From Acinetobacter seifertii (lineage in GTDB: Bacteria > Pseudomonadota > Gammaproteobacteria > Pseudomonadales > Moraxellaceae): 64,000 nucleotides of DNA. A model generated the notes under the pieces. That model was not told the DNA's origin and searched no databases. It was given only the letters and a program-made list of their open reading frames with translations. The stretch covers positions 573,827 through 637,826 of the forward strand of contig NZ_KB851200.1 in the NCBI RefSeq assembly GCF_000368065.1, given 5' to 3'. The translations under genes were made by a program, and so were the position numbers. How positions within the stretch are numbered: position 1 is the first letter of the stretch; each line of letters opens with the position of its first letter. Below, piece after piece: positions 34,670 to 44,346 of this stretch.

Positions 34670-36505
34670 ATGAGCGAAGAAGCACATTCAATGAGTCTGG
34701 TTGCTCCAGTGGTTTTATTGGCAGCGGCTGTAATCGCAGTCCCTATTTTCAAACGTATTGGTTTGGGTTCGGTATTAGGTTATTTAATTGCGGGCTTAAT
34801 TATTGGTCCATTTGGTTTTGCTTTTTTTCAAGATTCGACTGCAATTCTGCATATTGCCGAGTTAGGAATTGTGATGTACCTCTTTGTGATTGGCTTGGAA
34901 ATGCAGCCATCACATTTGTGGAGCTTAAGGCGCGAAATTTTTGGTCTTGGTACACTACAGATCATCATTTGTGCACTGGCTTTGACTGGGGTAGGACTAT
35001 TATTTGGTTTTACGTGGCAAGTGGCATTTATTGGTGCAGCAGGGTTTGTATTAACGTCGACTGCCATAGTTATGCAGTTATTGGGCGATCGAGGTGACTT
35101 GACGCAACCTCGCGGTCAAAAAATTGTAGCCATATTATTATTTGAAGATTTATTGATTGTGCCATTGCTGGCTATTGTTGCTTTTATGGCACCAAATCAT
35201 GTTGTCGAAAGTACATCGGCACGTTTAGAAAACATTGGAATTGGTTTATTAGCAATTGCGGGACTTATTGCGGCAGGCTATTGGTTACTTAATCCATTAT
35301 TTAGACTCTTGGCTGCTGCAAAAGCCCGAGAAGTCATGACAGCCGCTGCATTATTGGTTGTGTTGGGTGCCGCATTGCTCATGCAAGTCAGTGGTTTGAC
35401 AATGGCAATGGGTGCTTTCTTAGCGGGTGTGCTTCTATCTGAATCTACATTTAGACATCAAATTGAAGCCGATATTGAACCATTCCGAGGAATTTTACTG
35501 GGTCTGTTTTTCCTTGGGGTTGGTATGTCACTGGACTTATCCGTAGTTGCTCAAAACTGGCAATTGATTGTGAGTGGTGTAATTGCCCTGATGTTTGCTA
35601 AAGCACTCATGATTTATATAGTGGCTCGATTAACGAAAAGCCCTCATACTGAAGCCTTAGATCGCGCTTTACTTATGGCACAAGGTGGCGAGTTTGCTTT
35701 TGTACTTTTCTCTGCTGCATTAAGTGCTCAAGTTATTGATAGTACCGTTAAATCTAACCTTACTGCTATTGTTGTACTTTCAATGGTATTGACTCCAATA
35801 GTGGGTATTATTTTTAAACGGTTTACTCAAGCTAAAGAAACGGTTTCATTGGAAAACATTAATATTGCTGATGGGCTAAGCGGTAGTGTTTTAATGATTG
35901 GTTTCGGGCGCTTTGGGCAGGTAACTAGTCAATTACTGTTGGCAAGAGGCGTAGATGTCACCATTATTGATAATAATACTGACATGATTCGAAACGCCGA
36001 AAAGTTTGGTTTTAAAATTTATTATGGCGATGGTTGTCGCCTCGATATTTTACATGCTTCTGGCGCTGCAACTGCACAAGCGATAGTGGTTTGTGTAGAT
36101 AGTAAGGACACGACCAATAGAATCGTAGAACTCGTGACCCACGAATTTCCTTTGGCGAAATTATTAGTACGCTCATATGACCGTGAGCATTCATTGCATT
36201 TAGTCAAACAAAAAGTGGACTTTATGATCCGTGAAACGTTCGAGTCTGCAATTAAGTTTGGTGGCGTTATTTTGCAAGAGCTTGGTGTAGATGAAGACGA
36301 AGTAGAAAGAATTACCGAAGAAATTCGAGATTTGGATAATGAGCGTTTTGAAACTGAAATTGCAGCAGATGATGTAAATGCGGGAGTGGGCATGCAATAC
36401 ACCCATACTCATCACCCTAGACCAACTGCACCATTGATTCGACCAAAACGAGAAGGACAGATTTTAAATAAAGATAATGTCTCAGAGAATGAGAGTATTG
36501 ATTAG
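34670..36505 (+). CDS. CPA2 cation:proton antiporter, KefB/KefC-like
   Basis: The 611-residue protein has an N-terminal transporter domain with 12-13 helices (AGLIIGPFGFAFFQDST, ALLMAQGGEFAFVLFSAAL) and a cytoplasmic RCK/TrkA-N domain from about 400 (GFGRFGQVTSQLLLARG, then YYGDGCRLDILHASGA). The Rossmann GxGxxG is present. Family members export potassium in exchange for protons under glutathione-adduct control. The C-terminal 50 residues are a low-complexity tail with His and Pro. No KefF/KefG ancillary gene is adjacent. Confidence 0.92.
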   Translation: MSEEAHSMSLVAPVVLLAAAVIAVPIFKRIGLGSVLGYLIAGLIIGPFGFAFFQDSTAILHIAELGIVMYLFVIGLEMQPSHLWSLRREIFGLGTLQIIICALALTGVGLLFGFTWQVAFIGAAGFVLTSTAIVMQLLGDRGDLTQPRGQKIVAILLFEDLLIVPLLAIVAFMAPNHVVESTSARLENIGIGLLAIAGLIAAGYWLLNPLFRLLAAAKAREVMTAAALLVVLGAALLMQVSGLTMAMGAFLAGVLLSESTFRHQIEADIEPFRGILLGLFFLGVGMSLDLSVVAQNWQLIVSGVIALMFAKALMIYIVARLTKSPHTEALDRALLMAQGGEFAFVLFSAALSAQVIDSTVKSNLTAIVVLSMVLTPIVGIIFKRFTQAKETVSLENINIADGLSGSVLMIGFGRFGQVTSQLLLARGVDVTIIDNNTDMIRNAEKFGFKIYYGDGCRLDILHASGAATAQAIVVCVDSKDTTNRIVELVTHEFPLAKLLVRSYDREHSLHLVKQKVDFMIRETFESAIKFGGVILQELGVDEDEVERITEEIRDLDNERFETEIAADDVNAGVGMQYTHTHHPRPTAPLIRPKREGQILNKDNVSENESID

Positions 36506-36510
36506 TTATA

Positions 36511-36558
36511 AGCCTCAGTAATAAGTCTTCTTAGAAGTACTTTTACTGAGGCTTTTCT
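36511..36558 (+). terminator. Terminator of the Kef-like gene
   Basis: AGCCTCAGTAA (36511-36521) pairs with TTACTGAGGCT (36543-36553), followed by TTTCT. Confidence 0.8.
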
Positions 36559-36649
36559 AGAGGAAAGAGTAGCTAACTGCTAAATTCACTGGGTTTACCA
36601 ATCAAACTGTCATTTAATGAAGTGAGTTGGTTAATCATATTAAACCCAC

Positions 36650-37483
36650 CTATAGATGCTCTAACGCCGTGCCTTTAACCGGGTTTCTGCGCCAGTAATA
36701 CGGCTGTAAAAATCTAAGGAAAAGTTTCCAAGGCGTCATCCACGCGATGCGTCGGTTGGTTTTTTTGTTTTGAAGAATTTGTTTTGCTAAATACGCACAA
36801 ACAACCTCAGGTGGGTCAATCACAAAGAAAAATAAGCGTTTCATCTTTTTCCAGTTTTGTACGTTGCCATTTGTCCAAGACGAAACTAACAAGTCGGTTG
36901 CCACCATGCCTGGGCTGAGAGTACCAGTTAAAATAGAGGTCGACTTAGTCTCTTTATAAAGTGCTTTACTAAAATAACTTACCGCTCTTTTAGTTGTAGC
37001 GTAGGCAGTCATACCAGCACTCCATTCGCCGTTGCTTCCCCAACCTTCCATATTGAAGATTTGACCATGACCTTGTTTGAGCATGCCTTTTAAAGCGACT
37101 TGAGAACCAAGCATTGTGCCTAAAATATTGGTAGAAATGGCTGCGTTTAATTCATCGGATTGAAGGTCAACAAAGTCCTTGGTAGGGTGGCAGCTTCCTG
37201 CATTATTAATCCATACATTGACTTGAGCAAAATGCTGTATGGCAACATCCCATAGGTTTTGTAGGTCTGATATTTGTGTGACATCACAGCATAGGCCAGT
37301 GAACTTTTCTTTATTGAAATGAGTTTTTAAATAACTAAGTGCGTGGTTAATAGACTCTAAGTTGCGGCCAGCGATCACAACCGAACATCCAAGCTCTAAA
37401 AACGCGTGGGCGAGTGCTAAACCAATACCCTTAGTGCCTCCAGTAATCACCACACATCCAACTTCATGGTTTGATAAACTCAT
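36650..37483 (-). CDS. Short-chain dehydrogenase/reductase
   Basis: The 277-residue SDR has the cofactor motif TGGTKGIG (14-21), NNAG in VWINNAGSC and the catalytic YATTK. The C-terminal extension (RRIAWMTPWKLFLRFLQPYY) is basic and aromatic and may sit on the membrane. The substrate is unknown. It follows the DoxX-like gene by 35 bases on the same strand. Confidence 0.92.
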   Translation of the reverse strand: MSLSNHEVGCVVITGGTKGIGLALAHAFLELGCSVVIAGRNLESINHALSYLKTHFNKEKFTGLCCDVTQISDLQNLWDVAIQHFAQVNVWINNAGSCHPTKDFVDLQSDELNAAISTNILGTMLGSQVALKGMLKQGHGQIFNMEGWGSNGEWSAGMTAYATTKRAVSYFSKALYKETKSTSILTGTLSPGMVATDLLVSSWTNGNVQNWKKMKRLFFFVIDPPEVVCAYLAKQILQNKKTNRRIAWMTPWKLFLRFLQPYYWRRNPVKGTALEHL

Positions 37484-37518
37484 TGAAATCTCTATATAAT
37501 TTTAAAAAATTTAGGCTG

Positions 37519-37920
37519 TTATTGAGCAGTTTTATGCAAATAAGTCGTTTGCTCTTTTAATAAAAGCAGATAGATGACTGATAAACTTATCATCGAAATA
37601 TTCATGACGATAGGGTTGTAAGGTGAGATCAGCGTTGAAGGTATGAGAAAACCAATTAAAAGCAATAGACCCAACAACCCCAAAATACTTAAATAGTGAA
37701 TATATTTTTGGTTTATAAATACAAACAATAAACCAAAAATAATTTCTCCTAAACCACTTGCACGGCCTGCAAGCTTTGCATATTCAAAAGAAAGACCTAT
37801 TGATTGCCACACAAAAATTTCATCAGCATTAATAAAAATTATTTTAGGGACAAGTCCCTGATATATCCACAGGAAGGCTAACACAAAGTTTATAAGTTTT
37901 AATTCTTTAGCATTATTCAT
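37519..37920 (-). CDS. DoxX-like membrane protein
   Basis: The 133-residue protein has four hydrophobic helices and the pattern of the DoxX-like group (FLWIYQGLVPKIIF, then RASGLGEIIFGLLFVF). Function unknown. It forms a unit with the SDR gene after it and is probably controlled by the TetR regulator 200 bases upstream on the same strand. Confidence 0.82.
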   Translation of the reverse strand: MNNAKELKLINFVLAFLWIYQGLVPKIIFINADEIFVWQSIGLSFEYAKLAGRASGLGEIIFGLLFVFINQKYIHYLSILGLLGLLLLIGFLIPSTLISPYNPIVMNISMISLSVIYLLLLKEQTTYLHKTAQ

Positions 37921-38121
37921 TAAAGTTCTCTAAAATTTTAAAAAGTTAAATTTTCATTACTAAAGTTATTATCTTTCTATTTAATTTATTGTTCAACTAA
38001 AATAATTATAGTCTGTTTTTTAATCATTTTTATTTTTTAAAGTAATGCAGGAAGTGATCGAAATGTTATATTCTGATTTTATATTAAAAACATAGGAGAA
38101 ATGACTCCTATGTTTTTAATC

Positions 38122-38760
38122 TTATGGTTCACTCACTAATCTTGATATATTTTTTAAAACTATATTTCTTAGAAATTCTTTATAACATTCATCTGTATTC
38201 TTGTTCGAATGCTGAACTAAATATCCATTGAGTTGTGTAATTATAATAATGGCTCTTTCTTTATATTCTTCTGATGATATTTCATTATGAATGGGTAGAA
38301 TAATCTTATATATAAGTTCAAGATTATACTTTTGTATAGTTGACAATGATTCATATACATAAGGTAAATGATCTGAAATTGAAAAAAACTCCTTAAATGT
38401 ATTGGTAATAATTGGTTGTTCTATTTCATATATTATATTGGTAATAATATTCATAAAACGATGTAAAGGTGGTTCATTCGCATTTAAGTTGATTAAAATT
38501 TCAATTCTTTGTATGTAGTCACAAGTGAGTTTATTAAGTAAAGCCTGTAATAAAATATCTTTATTGGGAAAATAATGTTGCAAGGTACTTAAACTAATAT
38601 TTGATTGTGTAGCAACTCCTCTCATACTAAAGCCAGAATAACCTTTGGTTAGAAAAACTATTTCAGCATTTTTTAAGATTTGCTTTATTCTTTCTTGTCC
38701 TTTTAGTGTGGTAAAGGACTTCTTAATTTGTATAGTATCAAAGGTATCAATTTTGATCAT
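38122..38760 (-). CDS. TetR/AcrR-family regulator upstream of csu
   Basis: The 212-residue protein has a TetR DNA-binding domain at about 22-70 (GYSGFSMRGVATQSNISLS, TLQHYFPNKDILLQALL). The ligand half is Ile/Asn-rich. It lies on the minus strand between the DoxX/SDR genes and the csu operon. The four palindromes at 38855-38975 are 95-215 bases upstream of its start, so autoregulation through them is plausible. A TetR gene at this place next to csu is what I remember for A. baumannii. Confidence 0.9.
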   Translation of the reverse strand: MIKIDTFDTIQIKKSFTTLKGQERIKQILKNAEIVFLTKGYSGFSMRGVATQSNISLSTLQHYFPNKDILLQALLNKLTCDYIQRIEILINLNANEPPLHRFMNIITNIIYEIEQPIITNTFKEFFSISDHLPYVYESLSTIQKYNLELIYKIILPIHNEISSEEYKERAIIIITQLNGYLVQHSNKNTDECYKEFLRNIVLKNISRLVSEP

Positions 38761-38854
38761 TATCCAGCCTGTAAGTACTATTTAAAAAAAGGCATTCTAA
38801 ACCATGAAATTAGAAAAATATAAATAAAATATTTAAATTCTATTAAACTAAAAT

Positions 38855-38975
38855 TAGGTCATATGACCTATTGTTTTTTTAATATAGGTCAATTGACTTA
38901 ATTAAAACCAAAAAAATAGGTCAGGTGACTTATTTTATTTTGTTTAGTTCTGGTTTAAATAGGTCATATGACCTA
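38855..38975. promoter_or_regulatory. Array of four 16-bp palindromic operator-like sites
   Basis: TAGGTCATATGACCTA occurs perfectly at 38855-38870 and 38960-38975. Variants TAGGTCAATTGACTTA (38885-38900) and TAGGTCAGGTGACTTA (38917-38932) lie between. Centre-to-centre distances are 30, 32 and 43 bases, close to three, three and four helical turns, so bound dimers would sit on about the same face. The array lies between the TetR gene and csuA/B. The rest of 38761-39338 is AT-rich and has no gene. Confidence 0.75.
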
Positions 38976-39338
38976 TTTAAATGGTTGGAGATAAATGTGG
39001 AATTTGGATGAATTATAAATAATTGTATTTGAATGCATATTGACTAATTTTTATATGATTTTTGATATTAATTTTTTATATATTTTCCTTGATTTTATAA
39101 AGTAGGGGTGGGTATTTAATTGGCTATTTTTACAGACAATAAAAAATGTGGTTTAAATAAATCAACATAGTCTTTTTGTAATATGTGTATACAAGTTAAA
39201 TAATTGTTATTAAATTGTGAAAAGAATCACACAATAGTAAAGGGTAGTTTGTTTTATATGTAAAACAAATTGTTCGCATTTTATTTATCGAGTTTGATTC
39301 ATTTTGTTCTACAAAACTAATCATTATATATGTAGGTT

Positions 39339-39881
39339 ATGAATATGAAAAACATTCAGAAATCACTTCTTGCAGCATTAATAGTTGCTGGTTATGCAGT
39401 AAATACTCAAGCGGCTGTTACTGGACAAGTTGATGTTAAATTAAATATCTCAACAGGCTGTACTGTAGGTGGTAGTCAAACTGAAGGGAATATGAACAAG
39501 TTTGGTACTTTAGATTTTGGTAAAACTTCTGGCACTTGGAACAACGTATTAACAGCTGAAGTTGCTTCAGCAGCAACAGGTGGCAACATTTCTGTGACTT
39601 GTGATGGCACAGATCCTGTTGATTTTACAGTTGCAATTGATGGTGGTGAGCGTACTGATCGTACTTTGAAAAATACAGCTTCTGCTGATGTAGTTGCATA
39701 TAACGTTTACCGTGATGCTGCACGTACTAACCTTTATGTTGTGAATCAACCACAACAATTTAGCACTGTGAGCGGTCAAGCAACAGCCGTTCCAATTTTC
39801 GGTGCAATTGCTCCAAATACTGGCACAGCAAAAGCGCAAGGTGATTATAAAGATACTCTATTAGTCACAGTAAATTTCTAA
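39339..39881 (+). CDS. csuA/B: Csu pilus major subunit CsuA/B
   Basis: The 180-residue protein has a signal peptide cut after NTQA, and a spore-coat-U type pilin domain with paired cysteines (STGCTVGG and VTCDGT). Its alternating strands end in DYKDTLLVTVNF, the donor-acceptor C-terminal strand. It polymerises into the shaft of the archaic Csu pilus used for attachment to plastics and biofilm. ATG codons at 39339 and 39345 are both possible. It opens the csu operon and is followed by a strong intercistronic hairpin. In A. baumannii the operon depends on the BfmRS system. Confidence 0.96.
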   Translation: MNMKNIQKSLLAALIVAGYAVNTQAAVTGQVDVKLNISTGCTVGGSQTEGNMNKFGTLDFGKTSGTWNNVLTAEVASAATGGNISVTCDGTDPVDFTVAIDGGERTDRTLKNTASADVVAYNVYRDAARTNLYVVNQPQQFSTVSGQATAVPIFGAIAPNTGTAKAQGDYKDTLLVTVNF

Positions 39882-39910
39882 AAATAAAAAAGAAATAATT
39901 AATTGAGTAG

Positions 39911-39938
39911 CAGGTTTACTTCAATATAAGTAAACCTG
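39911..39938 (+). promoter_or_regulatory. Intercistronic hairpin after csuA/B
   Basis: CAGGTTTACTT (39911-39921) and AAGTAAACCTG (39928-39938) form a perfect 11-bp stem with a six-base loop, 30 bases after the csuA/B stop and before the GGAGG ribosome site of csuA. No T-run follows. It could stabilise the 3' end of a csuA/B-only mRNA and so raise the shaft-to-minor-subunit ratio. Confidence 0.65.
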
Positions 39939-39955
39939 TTTGAGATGGAGGGGAA

Positions 39956-40504
39956 ATGATATTTAATCGTAGTTCAGTATTTATAATTTTATACTCATTA
40001 TTTACTTCAGTAAATGCTGGACAAATTGGAGCAAAACTAACAACGCAAATTGAACTTTTACCTTCTTGTTCTATTAATAATAAAATTGTTGAAAATAATT
40101 CTACAAACTTAGACTTAGGAACTATTGATTTTGGAGATGCTACGACAGGTTTTAATGGAATATTAGAATCAAGCTTAATTAATAATGGAAACTCAGGTCT
40201 ACAGATTGAATGCTCTGGTATTTCAACTTTAAAAATAACTTTTGGAGCTGGAAATAATGACAGTCAAGTTCCCACTAATTTTTCACAAAATTATTATCAT
40301 GCTCTAAGTAATGGTAGAGATTTTATTGCTTATAACTTGCTCTATGGTTTAAACAAACAAGTTGTTAGAGCAAACGATGTTTTTATTCTTAATGATTTGA
40401 ATACTAAGAAAAATATCGATATTTATGGCCAAGCCACCCATGATGGTAGTCGTATATCTAAGGGTGAATATACAGATATAGTGCCGATTACGATTGAGTT
40501 TTAA
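39956..40504 (+). CDS. csuA: Csu pilus minor subunit CsuA
   Basis: The 182-residue secreted subunit has a signal peptide (SSVFIILYSLFTSVNA) and a spore-coat-U domain with the same Cys pair (LLPSCSIN and QIECSG) and a C-terminal GEYTDIVPITIEF strand. Good GGAGG ribosome site. Second gene of the operon. Codon use is more AT-rich than csuC-csuE. Confidence 0.93.
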   Translation: MIFNRSSVFIILYSLFTSVNAGQIGAKLTTQIELLPSCSINNKIVENNSTNLDLGTIDFGDATTGFNGILESSLINNGNSGLQIECSGISTLKITFGAGNNDSQVPTNFSQNYYHALSNGRDFIAYNLLYGLNKQVVRANDVFILNDLNTKKNIDIYGQATHDGSRISKGEYTDIVPITIEF

Positions 40505-40508
40505 GAAA

Positions 40509-41024
40509 ATGAAATACTTTTGTTTGAAAGCAATATTATTGCTGTCAGTTAGTCAGTGTATCTACGCAGCAGATCCTCAATTAAGTTCAAGCTTCAAAGT
40601 TCAAGCTAAAATTGAAAATGGATGTTCAATAGATAATATTGAGCAAAGTATTAATTTTGGTCAATACTCAGCTTTATCAAAAGATAAAGTAGTTTCAAAT
40701 ATTATAAATAGTAAAGACTCATGGAATATACGTTGTACTGAAAATTTACCGGTGAGTATTTCTATTGATGGTGGTGAAAATCTTGATAATAATATTAGAC
40801 GTATGAAGAACTCATCATCTAATTATTTATCTTATAAGTTGTATAACTCAAGTAATTTAACAACTGAATATATTGTGGGTAATAAATATTTATTACCTAC
40901 AACTACTCCAACAAACCGTCTTGTAAATTTTGAAATATATGGTGTGGTTGATTTAGGAAATAATAATGAATCACATGCCGCCGGAATTTATAAAGATACT
41001 GTTTCAATAATGATTACATGGTGA
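40509..41024 (+). CDS. csuB: Csu pilus minor subunit CsuB
   Basis: The 171-residue secreted subunit has a signal peptide ending QCIYA and a spore-coat-U domain with ENGCSID and IRCTENL cysteines, ending GIYKDTVSIMITW. The ATG at 40509 follows the csuA stop by four bases; an in-frame TTG at 40494 is less likely. The gene is intact here; I recall that some laboratory strains carry a disrupted csu gene. Confidence 0.92.
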   Translation: MKYFCLKAILLLSVSQCIYAADPQLSSSFKVQAKIENGCSIDNIEQSINFGQYSALSKDKVVSNIINSKDSWNIRCTENLPVSISIDGGENLDNNIRRMKNSSSNYLSYKLYNSSNLTTEYIVGNKYLLPTTTPTNRLVNFEIYGVVDLGNNNESHAAGIYKDTVSIMITW

Positions 41025-41851
41025 TTTGTATGAACAACTCTGCATTTATTAAAAATAGCATTTTAAAATCTTTTTTATTTGCAAGTACATTATCACTTGT
41101 GACGCCTGTGATGGCGCAAGCGACTTTTTTAATTTGGCCCATTTATCCAAAAATAGAAGCCAATGAAAAAGCGACCGCAGTTTGGCTTCAAAACACAGGC
41201 AAGACCGATGCGATGGTGCAAGTTCGGGTATTCAAATGGAATCAAGATGGCTTAAAAGATAATTATAGTGAGCAATCAGACATTATACCTAGCCCGCCTG
41301 TAGCTAAAATTAAAGCAGGCGAGAAGCATATGCTTCGTTTAACTAAAAGTACCAATTTGCCAGATGGCAAAGAACGGTCATATCGTTTGATTGTAGATGA
41401 ATTGCCGATTCGCCTTTCTGATGGAAACGAGCAAGACGCTTCTAAAGTGAGTTTCCAAATGCGTTACTCAATTCCATTATTTGCCTATGGAAAGGGTATT
41501 GGTAGTGGTTTAACTGAAGAAAGCCAAAAAGCCAATGCAAAAAATCCTTTGGCCAAACCCGTTTTACAGTGGTCAGTCCGCAATAATGACCAAGGCCAGT
41601 CTGAGCTATATCTGAAAAATAATGGCCAAAAATTTGCACGTCTTTCGGCGCTTAAAACTTCAAAAACTGGTAATGATATTTCTTTAGGGAAAGCTGCTTT
41701 TGGCTATGTTTTATCGAATAGTACCGTAAAGTTTTCTATCGATAAGTCGACTGCAAATGAGTTATTAAAAACATCTAAAATTTATGGTGTTGATAGCTCA
41801 GGCATAAAACAAGAGTTGATCGAAATCACTAAAATGGAGGATCCAACATGA
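41018..41851 (+). CDS. csuC: Csu pilus periplasmic chaperone CsuC
   Basis: The 277-residue protein has a signal peptide ending VMAQA, then two immunoglobulin-like domains of the archaic chaperone class (FLIWPIYPKIEANEKATAVW, with KAGEKHMLRLTK carrying the conserved basic residue). It folds pilins in the periplasm and passes them to CsuD. It overlaps csuB by seven bases; an ATG at 41030 is an alternative start. Confidence 0.95.
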   Translation: MVICMNNSAFIKNSILKSFLFASTLSLVTPVMAQATFLIWPIYPKIEANEKATAVWLQNTGKTDAMVQVRVFKWNQDGLKDNYSEQSDIIPSPPVAKIKAGEKHMLRLTKSTNLPDGKERSYRLIVDELPIRLSDGNEQDASKVSFQMRYSIPLFAYGKGIGSGLTEESQKANAKNPLAKPVLQWSVRNNDQGQSELYLKNNGQKFARLSALKTSKTGNDISLGKAAFGYVLSNSTVKFSIDKSTANELLKTSKIYGVDSSGIKQELIEITKMEDPT

Positions 41852-44346
41852 TCCTTCGGCATAATAATTTATGCAAAAGTATTTTACTAATTTTGTTGTC
41901 GGGTGGATGCTTAAATATTCCAAATATTGCTTTGGCTGGCGATTTACCCCCACCACCAAAAGATATTAACGAAATTAATCAACTGTTTAAGCTGTATCTA
42001 GATTTGGTGGTAAACCAATATTCAGTTCAGCAAGTTGTGCCCGTTATTGTTAAAAATGATGAGTACTTTATACAAAAAAACAAGCTAATAAATGATTTGG
42101 AAATTCAAATTCCTCAAGAACTATTGACCAACAACGAGACTACTTTAACCAATCAAGATGTTTTAACTTTGGGGTTTAGTGGCGATGCGAATGACTGGAT
42201 ATCTTTAGATAAGTTGAAAGATGTAAGCTATGAATATCAATCATCAAACCAATATTTTAAGCTTAACTTTCCACCTGCTTGGATGCCGACCCAAGTTTTG
42301 GGTAAAGACTCATGGTATAAACCTGTCGTTGCTCAGTCGGGTATAGGGCTGCTCAATAACTATGATTTTTATACTTATAGACCGCATCAGGGTGGCTCAA
42401 CTAGCAGTTTATTTACAGAACAGCGCTTTTTCTCTCCGTTAGGAGTGATTAAAAACTCTGGTGTGTATGTCAAAAACCAATATAAAAATGAAGGTAATGC
42501 CGAGTCTCTAGACAATGACGGTTACCGTCGTTATGACACGTCTTGGCAATTTGATAACCAGAATAACGCCACGTCTTTTGTGCTAGGTGACATTATTACG
42601 GGTAGTAAAACGACTTGGGGAAGTTCAGTTCGTCTGGGTGGTTTTCAGGTACAAAGAAACTATTCAACTCGACCAGATTTAATTACCTATCCTTTACCGC
42701 AGTTTATTGGACAAGCTGCTTTACCAAGCACAGTCGATTTAATTATTAATGGACAAAAGACCAGCTCAACGGAAGTACAGTCTGGCCCATTTATATTAAA
42801 CAACGTTCCCTTTATTAATGGTAAAGGTGAAGCCGTTGTCGTCACAACCGATGCAGTCGGGCGACAGGTCGCAACAGCCGTTCCTTTTTATATTTCCAAT
42901 ACATTGTTAAAACCGGGCTTATTTGACTACTCATTGTCTTTAGGAAAAATTCGAGAAGACTACGGACTGAAGAATTTTTCCTATGGAAAGTTTGCAAGTG
43001 CAGCCGATGCCCGTTATGGGGTAAATGACTGGTTTACCTTAGAAGGGCGTACTGAGCTTTCTTCAGACCTACAGTTATTCGGTGCTGGGTCTGTACTCAA
43101 GCTTGCAAACTTAGGTGTGCTGAGTGCCTCTTTTAGCCAGAGTAAAGCCGATAAGTCTATGTCTGAAGATCGAGCCAAAGACTTAGAGGGCAAGCAATAT
43201 ACAGTCGGGTACAGCTATAACCGTAATAGGTTTGGTTTTAGCATTAACCATAACCAGCGTGATGATGAATATACCGATCTTTCACGGCTGCAATATAGCA
43301 ATTTAATTTCGGTCAATAGTAATAAAAGCTTAACGGCCAATACGTACTTTGCTACCAAAAACTCAGGCACCTTCGGTGTGGGTTATATCAACACCAAAGC
43401 AAATGACTTTAAAAACCGCTTTTTAAACTTGTCATGGGCACCTGTTTTACCGACTTATATGAATGGCGTAACCGTTTCACTAAGTGCCAACCGTGACTTT
43501 ATCGAAAAAGAGTGGAGTGCTGCATTCCAGCTTTCGATACCACTGTTCCAACGAAACGCGACTGTAAACTCGGGTTATGCATTTAATAAACAGGGCGATA
43601 CGGGCTATGTTAATTTCAACCGTTCTGTACCGTCTGAAGGTGGTTTCGGTGTCGATTTAACCCGACGTTATAATGAAAATAGTGAAGATTTAAATCAGGC
43701 ACGCATCAATTACCGTAATGGTTATATCAATACCGACTTTGGTATGTCTGGAAACCATGACTATAACTACTGGTTTGGTCTATCAGGTTCACTTATTTAT
43801 ATGGCGGGTGAAGTATTTGCTTCAAACCGTTTAGGTGATTCGTTTGCCTTGATTGATACCAACCAAGTACCAGATGTGTTGGTTAGATACGAAAACAGTT
43901 TAATTGGTCGTAGTAATAAAAAAGGCCATATTTTTGTGCCATCGGTGACGCCTTATTATTCGGGTAAATACAGCGTCGACCCAATCGACTTACCTTCAAA
44001 CTTCACCATCACACAAGTTGAACAACGCATTGCTGCTAAACGCGGCTCGGGTGTTGTGATTAAGTTCCCAGTTCATCAGTCTATTGCTGCCAACGTTTAT
44101 TTAACTCAAGCGGACGGCAAACCTATGCCTGTTGGTTCTGTGGTGCATAGAGCTGACCAAGAGTCTTCTTATGTGGGAATGGATGGCATTGTCTATTTAG
44201 AAAATTTAAAACCGAACAACACCGTGACGGTTCAACGTTCGGATCAAAGCATTTGTAAAGCAGACTTTTCTGTAGATGTAGAACAAGCCAAGCAACAGAT
44301 TGTGGTGGTTAAGCCTGTTACGTGTCATGAGGTATCTTTACCATGA
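41848..44346 (+). CDS. csuD: Csu pilus outer-membrane usher CsuD
   Basis: The 832-residue usher has an N-terminal periplasmic domain after a signal peptide with SGGCLNI (a possible but not classical lipobox), the transmembrane barrel with plug segment (GPFILNNVPFINGKGEAVVV) and C-terminal domains (QADGKPMPVGSVVHRADQES). It assembles and exports the pilus. Strong GGAGG ribosome site. The start overlaps csuC by four bases. Confidence 0.95.
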   Translation: MILRHNNLCKSILLILLSGGCLNIPNIALAGDLPPPPKDINEINQLFKLYLDLVVNQYSVQQVVPVIVKNDEYFIQKNKLINDLEIQIPQELLTNNETTLTNQDVLTLGFSGDANDWISLDKLKDVSYEYQSSNQYFKLNFPPAWMPTQVLGKDSWYKPVVAQSGIGLLNNYDFYTYRPHQGGSTSSLFTEQRFFSPLGVIKNSGVYVKNQYKNEGNAESLDNDGYRRYDTSWQFDNQNNATSFVLGDIITGSKTTWGSSVRLGGFQVQRNYSTRPDLITYPLPQFIGQAALPSTVDLIINGQKTSSTEVQSGPFILNNVPFINGKGEAVVVTTDAVGRQVATAVPFYISNTLLKPGLFDYSLSLGKIREDYGLKNFSYGKFASAADARYGVNDWFTLEGRTELSSDLQLFGAGSVLKLANLGVLSASFSQSKADKSMSEDRAKDLEGKQYTVGYSYNRNRFGFSINHNQRDDEYTDLSRLQYSNLISVNSNKSLTANTYFATKNSGTFGVGYINTKANDFKNRFLNLSWAPVLPTYMNGVTVSLSANRDFIEKEWSAAFQLSIPLFQRNATVNSGYAFNKQGDTGYVNFNRSVPSEGGFGVDLTRRYNENSEDLNQARINYRNGYINTDFGMSGNHDYNYWFGLSGSLIYMAGEVFASNRLGDSFALIDTNQVPDVLVRYENSLIGRSNKKGHIFVPSVTPYYSGKYSVDPIDLPSNFTITQVEQRIAAKRGSGVVIKFPVHQSIAANVYLTQADGKPMPVGSVVHRADQESSYVGMDGIVYLENLKPNNTVTVQRSDQSICKADFSVDVEQAKQQIVVVKPVTCHEVSLP

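Noticed and set aside
34666..35097. A 143-codon frame overlapping the Kef-like antiporter start
   Set aside because: It is an alternative frame of a well-defined transporter gene and has the Cys/Trp/Phe-rich composition of a shadow.
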